Shown here: one piece after another, positions 25,881 through 34,606 of the stretch | Layout of the letters: each line of letters opens with the position of its first letter | How positions within the stretch are numbered: position 1 is the first letter of the stretch | Origin: Streptomyces sp. WM6378 | GTDB lineage: Bacteria > Actinomycetota > Actinomycetes > Streptomycetales > Streptomycetaceae | Assembly: GCF_001279695.1 (NCBI RefSeq) | Contig: NZ_LGDD01000212.1 | Span: 1-64,000, forward strand | Length of the DNA: 64,000 nt | Direction: 5' to 3' | Made by a program: the position numbers and the translations under genes | Notes under the pieces: generated by a model | The model's input: the letters and a program-made list of their open reading frames with translations, nothing else | Told to the model about the DNA's origin: nothing | Databases searched by the model: none

Positions 25881-26558
25881 GTGTCCCGAACCATCACCCA
25901 GCCCCACCCCCTGGCCCCGTACGCCGACCAGATCGACCCGGCCGAGGTCTACACGGTGCGTAAGGTCGCTGCGCTGCTCGGTATGGCGCTCACGAGCGTC
26001 AGCGGCCTGGTGAACCACGGCTTCCTGCCGGGCAGCAGGCTGCGCCCCCACGCGCGTGGGGGCCGTCAGCATGTCTGGACCGGCAAGCAGTTGCTCCGGA
26101 TCGCCCAGCGGCCTGTACGTGTCATCTACGACCATGAGAAGTTCGCCGCGGCGACCCTGTACCGGGTCGGCTGCCGCTGCCCTGCATGCGTGCAGGCACA
26201 CAGCGTCGAGAGCCTGGAGCGCCGACGGGCTCTGGCCGAGGAGGCGTTCACCGCGGAGCAGCGCAAGCGAGTCCTGGAGCTGGTGGCAGCCCAGAAGCCG
26301 GTCCCGGAGGCAGCGCAGGAGGTTGGGGTGACGCTCCACCAGGTCTACGGCCGGGCGAACTGGGACCTGGACTTCGCCGAGGCCTTCGACGAGGCCGGGT
26401 GGTCGCTGTGCGTGCTCGGGCAGGAACACCCGCAGTGCAGCACGCCGAGCGGGTACCGGGGCAACGAAGGCGGAACAGCGGGGCGTCCGCCATGCCGGGG
26501 GACCGGCTGCCGGGAATGGCGACGAGGGACATCTCAGCAGGAGCGAGCAGCCGCATAG
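25881..26558 (+). CDS. HTH DNA-binding protein with a central CxCxxC motif
   Basis: A 225-residue protein. The N-terminal HTH (about 18-55: IDPAEVYTVRKVAALLGMAL, then SGLVNHGFLPGSRL) resembles MerR/excisionase-type folds. A CRCPACVQAH motif (about 98-107) may bind metal. A second HTH-like segment (about 130-165: RKRVLELVAAQKPVPEAAQE) follows. The N-terminal domain is shared with the short protein at 46058. I chose the GTG at 25881; the leader just before it (CCGAAAGGCGGTCCGAG) closely resembles the leader at 46035. The last roughly 50 residues are atypical, so the true end may have been altered. Confidence 0.6.
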   Translation: MSRTITQPHPLAPYADQIDPAEVYTVRKVAALLGMALTSVSGLVNHGFLPGSRLRPHARGGRQHVWTGKQLLRIAQRPVRVIYDHEKFAAATLYRVGCRCPACVQAHSVESLERRRALAEEAFTAEQRKRVLELVAAQKPVPEAAQEVGVTLHQVYGRANWDLDFAEAFDEAGWSLCVLGQEHPQCSTPSGYRGNEGGTAGRPPCRGTGCREWRRGTSQQERAAA

Positions 26559-26682
26559 CGACAACAGTGGTCCGGCTGTACCCAAGACCAGGTCCGGCCC
26601 CGCGCAGCGATTCCACGGGCGGCGCCACTGCCGGGCGGCACAGCGTGGTTCAGCCCTCACCGATCAGCACGGTCTATACCCG

Positions 26683-26859
26683 TTACAGGGCCACGCCACC
26701 GACCGTACGCGGGGTGGGGAGCGGCTCGCCGGCGATGATGTGGGCCGACTTGTCGAGGGCCCGCGCCTGGCCCGTGACAACGCCGTGGCGGCGCAGATGG
26801 TCGAGTAGTTCCAGGGCGAGCGTGGGAGCGGCCCGCGAATCGGAGCGTGTCGGCGGCAC
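26683..26859 (-). CDS. Small ORF, possible gene remnant
   Basis: A 58-residue reading with good codon bias in its C-terminal part: LALELLDHLRRHGVVTGQAR, then KSAHIIAGEPLPTPRTVGG. It probably derives from a larger protein whose 5' part has been lost. It is divergent from the HAD gene, whose start lies 72 bases away. I do not recognise the family. The remaining 26560-26931 region holds no other gene. Confidence 0.35.
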   Translation of the reverse strand: MPPTRSDSRAAPTLALELLDHLRRHGVVTGQARALDKSAHIIAGEPLPTPRTVGGVAL

Positions 26860-26931
26860 GAAACCGTGGGTCAGGGGGAGGGAATTCAGGGTACGGAGCG
26901 GCGCCGGTTCGGGACCGCCTAGGATCCGGTC

Positions 26932-27597
26932 ATGACGATTCGCGCTGTGGTTTTCGACGTCGGCGAGTGCCTGGTGGACGAGACCCGCGAGTACGGCACC
27001 TGGGCCGACTGGCTGGGCGTGCCCCGCCACACGTTCGCCGCCATGTTCGGCGCCGTCATCGCCCAGGGGCGCGACTACCGCGAGACGTTCCAGGAGTTCT
27101 GTCCTGGATTCGACCTGTATGGGCAGCGCCAGGCCCGAGCGGACGCAGGCCAGCCCGAGCACTTCGACGAGTCTGATCTGTACGACGACGTCCGCCCCGC
27201 GTTGGCGCAGCTCCGGGCTGAGGGTCTGTGGCTGGGCATCGCGGGGAACCAGACCGTGCGGGCCGGCGGGATCCTGCGGTCGCTGTTCACCGACGACGTG
27301 GACCTGATCGGCACCTCGGACGACTGGGGGGCGAGCAAGCCCGATGTCGCGTTCTTCGAGCGGGTCGCCGCAGCGGTGCCGTTCGAGAACAGCGAGATTC
27401 TTTACGTCGGTGACCGTGTCGACAACGACCTGCGCCCCGCGGTCGATGCCGGCATGCGGACCGCGCTCGTGCACCGTGGGCCGTGGGCCACGATCCAGTG
27501 GAACACCGACGAGGCCCGGAACCTGCCGACGATGCGGGTCGAAAGGCTCACCGAACTCCCTGAACTGATCGCGAAGTTCAACGCGTCAGAGCGCTGA
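26932..27597 (+). CDS. HAD-superfamily hydrolase
   Basis: A 221-residue haloacid-dehalogenase-like hydrolase, probably a phosphatase. Motif I is FDVGECLVDE (about 8-17): the nucleophile Asp is present, but the usual second Asp is replaced by Glu. Motif II (IAGN, with N/T) is at about 104, the motif III Lys in GASKPDVAFFERV is near 139, and motif IV YVGDRVDNDLRPAVDAGM is near 162. The length is normal for the family. The substrate is unknown. It overlaps the XRE regulator convergently by 20 bases. Confidence 0.85.
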   Translation: MTIRAVVFDVGECLVDETREYGTWADWLGVPRHTFAAMFGAVIAQGRDYRETFQEFCPGFDLYGQRQARADAGQPEHFDESDLYDDVRPALAQLRAEGLWLGIAGNQTVRAGGILRSLFTDDVDLIGTSDDWGASKPDVAFFERVAAAVPFENSEILYVGDRVDNDLRPAVDAGMRTALVHRGPWATIQWNTDEARNLPTMRVERLTELPELIAKFNASER

Positions 27598-28831
27598 CCG
27601 TCGTCGTCCATCCGTACAGCTGGTCATCGAGGTCACGCACGCACTGTTCGTGCTGGTGCGGTGTCAGGGTGCGCCGCACCTCGCGGATCCGGTCCATGCC
27701 GGTGGCGTACCACGTGACGGTGAGCTGATCGAGCGCGAGCGACGCGTACCGGCATGCCTCCTCCGGGTTCCCGGCGGCTGCCTCCACCGCTGCGAGGTCG
27801 CCGAGGACCACGGTGCGTTGCTTGTCCGACTCCGGCGGTAGTTCCTCCAGGACCTGAGTCAGGGTCTCGCGGGCCTGCGGCAGGTGCCCGGCCTTCAACT
27901 GCGTGTTGCCTTTGAACGCCGCGAGCCGGGCCGCGCTGAACCAGTCGAGCCATCCCGGCGACGCGTGATCCGCCCCGGCCGCGAGGACGTCTTCTCCGTG
28001 CCCGATCAGATGCAGTGCTGTGCGCGTGTTGCCGCATCGCGTCTCGCACTCGGCCTCGACCGCATCCAGCCACGCCAGCAGTTCGGCGCTGGCCGGGCCG
28101 CGCCGGGCATACGTGCGCGCGGCGACCATCCGCTCCACCGCTTTCTCCCGTTCCCCCGCCCACCCCGGGATGAACGCCATGTGCGCCAGCACGGCCGCGC
28201 CGAGCAGCGGGTCGTCGGCCTCGCCCGCCGCCTGGAGCGCACGCAACAGGGTGGCGTCGGCGTCATCGGGCTCGCGCAGGTCGAAGAACTCGATCCGGCC
28301 GGCCAACAGGTAGCTCTCGGCGAGGGCTCCGGCGAGGGCCTTGCGGGCGGCTCCGGCGGTCTCGTTGAGGAGGCCGCAGCCGAGCCGGGCATGGGCGAGG
28401 ACTGACGGGTGCAGGTCGGCGGGGGCGACAGACCAGTACATGCGGCGGTGCGAGCGGGTCACGGCCTCGAAGTCGATGGCCACGGTGGCGGGCTGCATGA
28501 CGGTCCGTGCTTGGGCGGGGACCGTGGCCAGGCCCATCGCGGCAGGGCTCCCGGCGACGAGTGTGCGGCGGACAGGGTCGGGGCGGGCCTCGTCCCGCCC
28601 GTCGGGCGGAGTGAAGCCGAGGGCCTGCATGTCCTGGCCGAGCAGCCGCACCAGGGCTCGCTGGCAATCGGGGTGCGGCCAGGGCGGGTTGGGGGACTCC
28701 CAGCGCCGCACTTGCCGTTCGCCGACCGACAGGCCGAGCGCGGTGAGCGCGTCGGCGAGGGCCTGCTGCGAGCTGTATCCGGCCGCCACTCGGGCGGCTC
28801 TCAGTCGGGTGTTGCCTGCGGGGCGCGGCAC
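27578..28831 (-). CDS. XRE-type regulator with helical-repeat domain
   Basis: A 417-residue regulator. The N-terminal HTH (about 8-50: LRAARVAAGYSSQQALADAL, GERQVRRWES) is followed by a long helical, TPR-like region (about 150-400) that probably senses a ligand or partner. This layout is common in Streptomyces accessory regulators. The 3' end overlaps the HAD hydrolase gene. Divergent from it are two small hypothetical genes at 29030 and 29388, which it may control. Confidence 0.78.
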   Translation of the reverse strand: MPRPAGNTRLRAARVAAGYSSQQALADALTALGLSVGERQVRRWESPNPPWPHPDCQRALVRLLGQDMQALGFTPPDGRDEARPDPVRRTLVAGSPAAMGLATVPAQARTVMQPATVAIDFEAVTRSHRRMYWSVAPADLHPSVLAHARLGCGLLNETAGAARKALAGALAESYLLAGRIEFFDLREPDDADATLLRALQAAGEADDPLLGAAVLAHMAFIPGWAGEREKAVERMVAARTYARRGPASAELLAWLDAVEAECETRCGNTRTALHLIGHGEDVLAAGADHASPGWLDWFSAARLAAFKGNTQLKAGHLPQARETLTQVLEELPPESDKQRTVVLGDLAAVEAAAGNPEEACRYASLALDQLTVTWYATGMDRIREVRRTLTPHQHEQCVRDLDDQLYGWTTTVSALTR

Positions 28832-29029
28832 GGGTCACCTCCGATGCGTGGGTGCTCCATCAGTCTCGTCGCAGAGTCCGGTTTATGGCTAGGCCTCACC
28901 CGGATGAGGCCAGGAAAGTCCGTATTCCTTGCAGCGAAAGCCCGTTGAAAGTCCTCGTGTTGGCCCGGTCTGCGGCCCACTCTGGATACCCCCAGCCAGA
29001 TCCCTGACGGCAGCGAGGAGCCCAGTGCC

Positions 29030-29413
29030 ATGCACCCAACACAGTCAGGACTGCAGGCCGCGGGGGGCTGCGAACTGCAAGAGGCGGGCGTCGACTGGGA
29101 CGCGATCCGCGTGCCCCGCATTCTCGGCCTCACCGCCCTCGACATCCTCGGCCCCCGCTCCGGCGCCGTCATCGACGACGGCCACGCCCTGTACTGGTTC
29201 CTCCCTCTCGGCTCGGTCGACGGCTGGGAGCTGGAGAGCACGCGGCCGCTGACGGCGGGCAGTTCACTCACCGTGCCGCCCGCCCGCCGGACGCAGGGGC
29301 CCGGCCCGTACTGGCGGATCTGCCCGGGGGATACGAACTGGCACACCGAGCCCGCCGCACTGCGCGCGGCCGTCGAGGACGCCCTCGATGCCCGCGTACG
29401 GAACACCCCTTAA
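29030..29413 (+). CDS. Hypothetical protein
   Basis: A 127-residue soluble protein of unknown family. It has a WDAIRVPRILGLTALDILGP start and a GAVIDDGHALYWFLPLGSVD core, with several Trp and Pro, suggesting a small beta-rich fold. The ATG at 29030 is the only reasonable start. It is divergent from the XRE regulator and overlaps the next gene by 26 bases on the same strand. Such pairs next to XRE-TPR regulators are frequent in Streptomyces, but no function has been assigned to my knowledge. Confidence 0.6.
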   Translation: MHPTQSGLQAAGGCELQEAGVDWDAIRVPRILGLTALDILGPRSGAVIDDGHALYWFLPLGSVDGWELESTRPLTAGSSLTVPPARRTQGPGPYWRICPGDTNWHTEPAALRAAVEDALDARVRNTP

Positions 29414-29954
29414 TCCCACCTTCGCCGACGCACCCAGCCCTCCCGGGTCAGGAGTCCTCGTGAGCACCGCAACCGACGCCGCACAGAACGAAGCCGTCGC
29501 GGCCTGGCTGGCCGACAGCCTCAACCGGCCCAGCAGCGCACGCCTGCAATGGAAAGACGGCCGCCTCGCCGTCCTCGCACTCGGCCGACGGTTCTCCGCC
29601 GTCCGCCTGGCCGACGAGCTGGTGTACGCCGTCGCGGCCGACACGGAGCCGGCGACCACAAGCACAGCCCTCCGCAGCTTGAGTGGGCCCGTAATCCACG
29701 ACCCGCGCAACCACCGCTTCTACGCCCTGGTTCCGTCCTCCCCGCCCGGCCCAAGCCTCGGCCGGCATGCGACATACCTCGGCCTCGGCAACTACATCGG
29801 CGTGCCCCGTGTCGGGGACAACGAACCGGACGAGTCCCGCGCAAGCTACTGGGCCATGCCCATGCCTGCGCCCGGCGCGCTGTGCGATCCGGTCCGCGTC
29901 ACCGAAATGATCAACGCAGGCACCGCACTCCTCGAAAGCCGCTCCGAACCTTGA
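29388..29954 (+). CDS. Hypothetical protein
   Basis: A 188-residue soluble protein; the family is not recognised. The first roughly 24 residues (MPAYGTPLNPTFADAPSPPG) may not be translated: a GTG at 29460 (STATDAAQNEAVAAWLADSL after it) is a good alternative start, since the conserved-looking part begins there. It has Arg/Lys-rich strands (ARLQWKDGRLAVLALGRRFS) and a Tyr-rich central part. It is coupled to the upstream hypothetical gene. Confidence 0.6.
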   Translation: MPAYGTPLNPTFADAPSPPGSGVLVSTATDAAQNEAVAAWLADSLNRPSSARLQWKDGRLAVLALGRRFSAVRLADELVYAVAADTEPATTSTALRSLSGPVIHDPRNHRFYALVPSSPPGPSLGRHATYLGLGNYIGVPRVGDNEPDESRASYWAMPMPAPGALCDPVRVTEMINAGTALLESRSEP

Positions 29955-30094
29955 CCGCCGAGCCTGCCCGGGCACCTACGTGACACCCGAGTGCGGGGGC
30001 CCCGCGCTCGGCAGCGCCTTGGCGGTTGCGATCAAAGACCATCAGTTGGTGGGCACGGTACGTCATATGCCCAGGGGGCGGCGCGTACATCCGG

Positions 30095-30286
30095 TCAGCT
30101 CTTGCCGGCGCGGACTGACAAGGCCGTTCCGGCGAACATCATGATCACCAGCGCGGCGACCAGGGACCACTCGGCCACCGGGCCCGCCTCCCAGTCAGTA
30201 GCGAGCACCGTCACGGCGAACGTCAGGGCCCCGGCGTAGCCAGCCAGGGCAAGAGGGTGCCGTCGGTGCTGGTCGGCGTGGTTCAT
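30095..30286 (-). CDS. Small two-helix membrane protein
   Basis: A 63-residue protein with two transmembrane helices (about 11-29 and 36-57) and a basic C-terminus. The start ATG at 30286 has only a weak ribosome site. It lies divergent from the NTPase gene, with about 400 bases between them. No family is recognised. Confidence 0.5.
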   Translation of the reverse strand: MNHADQHRRHPLALAGYAGALTFAVTVLATDWEAGPVAEWSLVAALVIMMFAGTALSVRAGKS

Positions 30287-30691
30287 GAAACAAGCCTATG
30301 GACAGGACATCTGAAGCGGAACCACCTGCTGTTTCGGGGCTCGCGAACACCATCAGTTCGCAGTCGACATCATGTCGCCGCCCCCACGCACTGCACGTCA
30401 TGCTCACCCTGCGATGGCGAATGGAGCGTGCTGGATCCCCTCCCATCTCAGACCACGAGCTCGGAAGCAGAGGTCAGGGTCAAGGCCGTGGTTCGTGGAT
30501 CGGGCTCCGGAACTGCTCGACACCACGCGGCAGAGACACGCAGGAGGGCGGTACCGACAATAGGTGCCGTGTGCGACCGGGCACCTCGAGGCCTCAACTG
30601 TTCCATGCCCACTGAGAGTTGTGCGATGGTGCTGCGCCAGAGGATGCTGACGTGTCATGTTCTGATCAACGTGTTGGCCAATGGGGGAGCC

Positions 30692-33112
30692 GTGGTCTCT
30701 GAGCAGGTGGGCGACATCGTGAAGGCGTCGCAGGTGCGGGTCCGCTCGACCACGGGTGAAGTAGTTGGCGCCGGGTTCCTCATCACTGACTATGTGGTGT
30801 GCACCAGCGCTCAAGTCGTCGCCCGGGCACTCGGGGTGTCAGCTACCGGCGAAGCGCCGGACGGCCCGGTAGACGTCGAATTTCCGCTGCTGGACGGCCA
30901 GCCTCGGGTACGGACAGACGTGGTGTCCTGGCGGTTCGGCAGACTGGATGTCGCCCTGCTGAACCTGCACTCGGGAGTCGAAGGCACGACATCCGTGCCA
31001 ATCTTCCGCAGGACCGCTAGACCGGACTACGGGTTCAGCGTCTTCGGCTACCCGGAAGGAGCCGACCACGGCATCTGGGCCACGGGCGCGCTGCGGGACA
31101 GGCACGCCTCGCGTTGGAAGGAGATGGACATGCTGGCGCGGGGGCCACATACCCGCCTCCCGCAGATCTTCACCGGGTCACCGGTCTGGAACGAGGCGGA
31201 GAACCGCGTCTTCGGGATGATGGTCGACACAAGCCAGGGCGAGAACCTCCCATATCTGCTGCCAATGGACACGCTGCTCAACGACCCGATTCTGAACTTG
31301 CGCTGCTGCCCCTTCAAGGGATTTTCGGCGTATACGGAGAACGACGCGGAGTCGTTCTACGGCCGAGACAGTGACGTCCTGCGCACGCTCTCGGCCGTGC
31401 GCGCCCAGCCGATGACAATCGTGATGGGCCCCTCGGGCTGTGGAAAGTCGTCCCTTGTAAGGGCAGGGGTCCTGCCCCGGCTACGGGCCCGGGGCATGAG
31501 TATTTCCGAGCTACGGCCCATGCCTGGAAAACCGGCGACCTCTGTGCTCGCCCCGGCGCTGGCGGAAGTCTTGGATCCGAGGCTCGACGAGGCCGCACGC
31601 CTCATTCAGGCCGAGGAGCTGGCTGAGCTACTCAAGATCCACACTATGCACGCGGTCGGCAAACTGCGGGCCGGGATCCTCGCCCGCGGAGGCATCGGAC
31701 GCGTGCTGTTTGTCGACCAGTTTGAGGACTACGCGGACGCCGCACCGGCGGCCGCACGTGATCTGGCCGGGCTGCTCGACGCCCTGGCTGACGGCTGCCA
31801 CGTTGCCGGGCTACGGGTTGTCACTACCGCACGGCCCGGAACTCTGCGTGAGCTCGGCACCGACGGCGCCGCAATCCGCGTCAGCTCGAAGGTGTGTGAG
31901 CTCGCTCCGCTGACCCGCGATGACCTGAGGAGGGCGATGTCCGGGCCGGTCGACGCTATGCCGCGGCTGTCGTTCGAGCCGGGGCTGCCAGAACGGATCC
32001 TCGCGGATGCGGGCGACGAGCCCGGGCGGATGTCCTTGGTCCAGGCCGTCCTGAGTGAACTGTGGACGAAACGCGGCCGCTCGATGCTGACCCACTCCGC
32101 CTACGACGCTATGGGCGGTGTCGCGGGCATAGCCGTCCAGCAGGCGACCACCTACGTGTCCCAGGACCAATGGTCGCTTGCCCAGCGGCTGTTCGTCCAA
32201 CTGGCCCGGCCCGGCGACGGAAACGCCTTCTCCCGGAGATCCGCTCGCGTCGCCGACCTCGCCCCCGAACTCATCAACCTGGCACGGGAACTGGCCCCCC
32301 GCAGGCTCGTTGTCCTTTCCCATGCCCCGGGCGGTGCCGAAGGGGAGGAGATTGTCGAACTGCCGCACGAGGCTCTGATCCAACAGTGGCCCCTCCTGAG
32401 GCAATGGCTTGTTGACTGCCGGGACTTCCGCAGCTGGCAGGAGCAGCTGCGGGCCGATCTGCGCCGCTGGCAGGCCCAGCCCCAGGATTCCGCTCGCTTG
32501 CTCAGCGGATCTGACCTGCTGGAGGCCCTGCACAGATTCGATGAGCATCTCGAGGACCTGTCAGCCGACGAGCGCGACTACATCCTGCTCAGCAGCCGAC
32601 GCCATGGGGGGCGAGCCGGCAGGGCATTGCAGGCAGCATCCGATGCAATGGGAAGGGCAGAGGCGCCGTTGGGACAGGGCAGGGGATCGGAAGGCCGGCC
32701 GCACTGGCAGGTTCTGACCGTTGTCGGTTTGTGGGTTGCCGTCCTGCTGGCTGCCGCGTCTTTCAGTGTGCGTGAAGTACTCGACAGCGTCCAGCAGCAC
32801 GCACAGCTGGGGCCCTCCGATACACCCGCGGTGGTAACAGCGATCGTCGCCCTGGCCACTGCCACCGGCACTTTGATCGGCGTCGTGCTGACCTCCTACG
32901 CCAAGTACGTTCAAGCCCGGGGACAGGCCGACGCGGACCTCATCCGAGCAAGGGCCGAGCTGATGCGTGCGAGAGCCGATGTCACCCGAGCCCGCGCAGG
33001 GCTCCCACCGCACACCTCCTCCGCCAACGGCACATCACCAGCCCTCACACCACCTGCCGAACCTGACACCAATCAGCCGCCGCCATCAGTGGGGTTCCCC
33101 GATGCATCCTGA
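30692..33112 (+). CDS. Trypsin-like domain fused to an nSTAND NTPase and membrane anchor
   Basis: An 806-residue multidomain protein resembling bacterial conflict or defence NTPases. Residues 5-200 form a trypsin-like domain: Asp in LDVALL (about 86) and Ser in TGSPVWN (about 163) are present, but the His position reads CTSAQVV (about 41) instead of the usual AHV. The STAND core follows FYGRDSDV (about 222): Walker A GPSGCGKSS (246-254) and Walker B RVLFVDQFEDY (about 340). Helical winged regions come next, then two transmembrane helices (about 690-710 and 730-755) and a charged coiled coil. No WD40 repeats are present. The start is uncertain: the GTG at 30692 has GGGGGAG only 2 bases away, and the ATG at 30626 is an alternative. 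It is a single-gene unit, typical of stand-alone nSTAND genes. The preceding 30287-30691 region shows no gene. Confidence 0.8.
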   Translation: MVSEQVGDIVKASQVRVRSTTGEVVGAGFLITDYVVCTSAQVVARALGVSATGEAPDGPVDVEFPLLDGQPRVRTDVVSWRFGRLDVALLNLHSGVEGTTSVPIFRRTARPDYGFSVFGYPEGADHGIWATGALRDRHASRWKEMDMLARGPHTRLPQIFTGSPVWNEAENRVFGMMVDTSQGENLPYLLPMDTLLNDPILNLRCCPFKGFSAYTENDAESFYGRDSDVLRTLSAVRAQPMTIVMGPSGCGKSSLVRAGVLPRLRARGMSISELRPMPGKPATSVLAPALAEVLDPRLDEAARLIQAEELAELLKIHTMHAVGKLRAGILARGGIGRVLFVDQFEDYADAAPAAARDLAGLLDALADGCHVAGLRVVTTARPGTLRELGTDGAAIRVSSKVCELAPLTRDDLRRAMSGPVDAMPRLSFEPGLPERILADAGDEPGRMSLVQAVLSELWTKRGRSMLTHSAYDAMGGVAGIAVQQATTYVSQDQWSLAQRLFVQLARPGDGNAFSRRSARVADLAPELINLARELAPRRLVVLSHAPGGAEGEEIVELPHEALIQQWPLLRQWLVDCRDFRSWQEQLRADLRRWQAQPQDSARLLSGSDLLEALHRFDEHLEDLSADERDYILLSSRRHGGRAGRALQAASDAMGRAEAPLGQGRGSEGRPHWQVLTVVGLWVAVLLAAASFSVREVLDSVQQHAQLGPSDTPAVVTAIVALATATGTLIGVVLTSYAKYVQARGQADADLIRARAELMRARADVTRARAGLPPHTSSANGTSPALTPPAEPDTNQPPPSVGFPDAS

Positions 33113-33267
33113 ACGCGTCCGAGGTGCTGTCCGTGCCGCGGAAGCAAGGTCATGAGACGGCACCTTAAGGACACTTCAAAGACGATGACGTGGGATTCCG
33201 TCCGACCACGGGACGTCCGCCCGCTCATCCTGTCGGCATCGGCCATCGTGTCCGACTCGCGAGGCCT

Positions 33268-33735
33268 TCAGCCCAGGACGACGGGGCGTCGAGGGGGGCC
33301 CGAGGAGAGGATGCTGGTGATCAGGTCCCCGAGGCCGACCGGGTAGATCGTGGCGTGAGTGGTCTGCAGTTCGTGCAGCGTCCACCAGCGGTAGCAACGG
33401 ATGTTGTCGGACTGGGACGCGTGGGAAGTATCGATGTCCTCGGGCGCGAAGCGCGCCAGGTAATACCGCTCGACCTGGCAGACTTCGTGACCGCCGACGG
33501 CGTGCTTCGAGCTCCGCTCCGCGAGCTGGGCGCCCAGTTCAACGTCCCTCTCTTCGATACCGAGTTCTTCGCCGAGCTCTCGCAGCAAGGCTGCGAGGTG
33601 GTCCTCGCCTGGTTCCAGACTGCCGCCGGGGGTAGCCCAGAAGCCGTCGCTCTCCTCGTAACACAGCAGCAGGACGCGCTGGTGAGCATCGAGAACCACG
33701 GCTCGGGCCGCCTCCCGCAGGGGCAGAGCGTTCAT
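33268..33735 (-). CDS. NUDIX hydrolase
   Basis: A 155-residue NUDIX protein, hydrolysing a nucleoside diphosphate linked to another group. The NUDIX box runs GGSLEPGEDHLAALLRELGE then ELGI, at about 38-61, with all key Glu/Arg residues. I chose the ATG at 33735 because the domain begins directly after it (AARAVVLD). It is the last gene of the eight-gene operon, 16 bases after the methyltransferase. It might detoxify a nucleotide by-product or activate a product of the pathway. Confidence 0.87.
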   Translation of the reverse strand: MNALPLREAARAVVLDAHQRVLLLCYEESDGFWATPGGSLEPGEDHLAALLRELGEELGIEERDVELGAQLAERSSKHAVGGHEVCQVERYYLARFAPEDIDTSHASQSDNIRCYRWWTLHELQTTHATIYPVGLGDLITSILSSGPPRRPVVLG

Positions 33736-33751
33736 GGATCCCCTCCGGCAG

Positions 33752-34561
33752 TCAGGGGCGTGTAGCGATGATGGCTTCAGTGCGTACGGCTTCGTCGAAG
33801 ACACCGGCGGGGTTGAACTCGCTGAGTGCCTGGCGCAGGTCGCGTTCGAAGGCGTCCTTGTGGTCGCCGAGTTGGACAGTGCTGGAGTAGCTGTAGGAGA
33901 ACTGCAGGCCGATGACCTCGTCCACGCTGCGGGTCAGAGTGTGGTCCCAGTGCGCGGTGTCGATGTGGGAGAACGGGGAGCGGGCGAGGACGTCCTGGTG
34001 GCGCTCTGTGGGGTGGGAGTAGGTGCCGGAGCCGGCCCGGCGCTCGGGTCCGAGGTAGCGGGTGCGGACCTCGTCGACGACGTGACGCCAGTCGGCGGGC
34101 TCGAGGTCGCCGGGGGCGCCGCCGGAGGCGAGGACGATCGCTCCGCCCGGCTCGATGATCCGGTCGAGGTCCCGGGCGACCTGGTCACGGTCCATCCAGT
34201 GGTAGGCCGCGCCCATGACGGTGAGCAGCACGGGCCCGGTGTTCATCGCCGGCAGGGTGGTGGAGTCGCCCTCGCGCCAGGTGATGTTGGTGATGTGGTG
34301 CTCGGCTGCCAGGCGGCGGCCCTCGTCCAGCATGCCCTTCTCAGGATCGACAGCGATGACCTCACCGACCAGCGGGGCGAGTTCGAGGGCGATGATGCCG
34401 GGGCCGGCGCCGAGGTCGAGGGCGCGCTGGGTGCCGTCGAGGCCGAAGCGGTCGGCGAGCAGCGCATAGAACTCGGGCGCGTAGCGGGGCCGGAAGGCGG
34501 CGTAGTACGGGGCCGTCGACGCGAACAGCTCTTCCGGCGTGTACGAGGGGGTGGAGGTCAC
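33752..34561 (-). CDS. SAM-dependent methyltransferase
   Basis: A 269-residue class I methyltransferase. Motif I LDLGAGPGIIALEL is at about 50-63, the acidic end of strand beta-2 in VIAVDPEKGM (about 70-79), and motif II/III in LTVMGAAYHW. It resembles the Methyltransf_11 group acting on small molecules. I chose the GTG at 34561 (GAGAG upstream); a TTG at 34591 is also possible. It is the seventh gene in the operon, likely modifying the pathway product. Confidence 0.82.
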   Translation of the reverse strand: MTSTPSYTPEELFASTAPYYAAFRPRYAPEFYALLADRFGLDGTQRALDLGAGPGIIALELAPLVGEVIAVDPEKGMLDEGRRLAAEHHITNITWREGDSTTLPAMNTGPVLLTVMGAAYHWMDRDQVARDLDRIIEPGGAIVLASGGAPGDLEPADWRHVVDEVRTRYLGPERRAGSGTYSHPTERHQDVLARSPFSHIDTAHWDHTLTRSVDEVIGLQFSYSYSSTVQLGDHKDAFERDLRQALSEFNPAGVFDEAVRTEAIIATRP

Positions 34562-34606
34562 GGGTCCAGTCTCTCGTGGGGATGCGGTCAAGGGGCGGGT
34601 GATCGG

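Noticed and set aside
26683..27474. 264-residue minus-strand gene opposite the HAD hydrolase
   Set aside because: Only the last roughly 60 codons, outside the HAD gene, have gene-like codon use; the rest is the antisense of a clear HAD gene.
30257..30691. N-terminal extension of the nSTAND protein
   Set aside because: The first roughly 120-145 codons of the open frame are Arg/Ser/Thr-rich and not gene-like; the trypsin-like fold begins after 30692.
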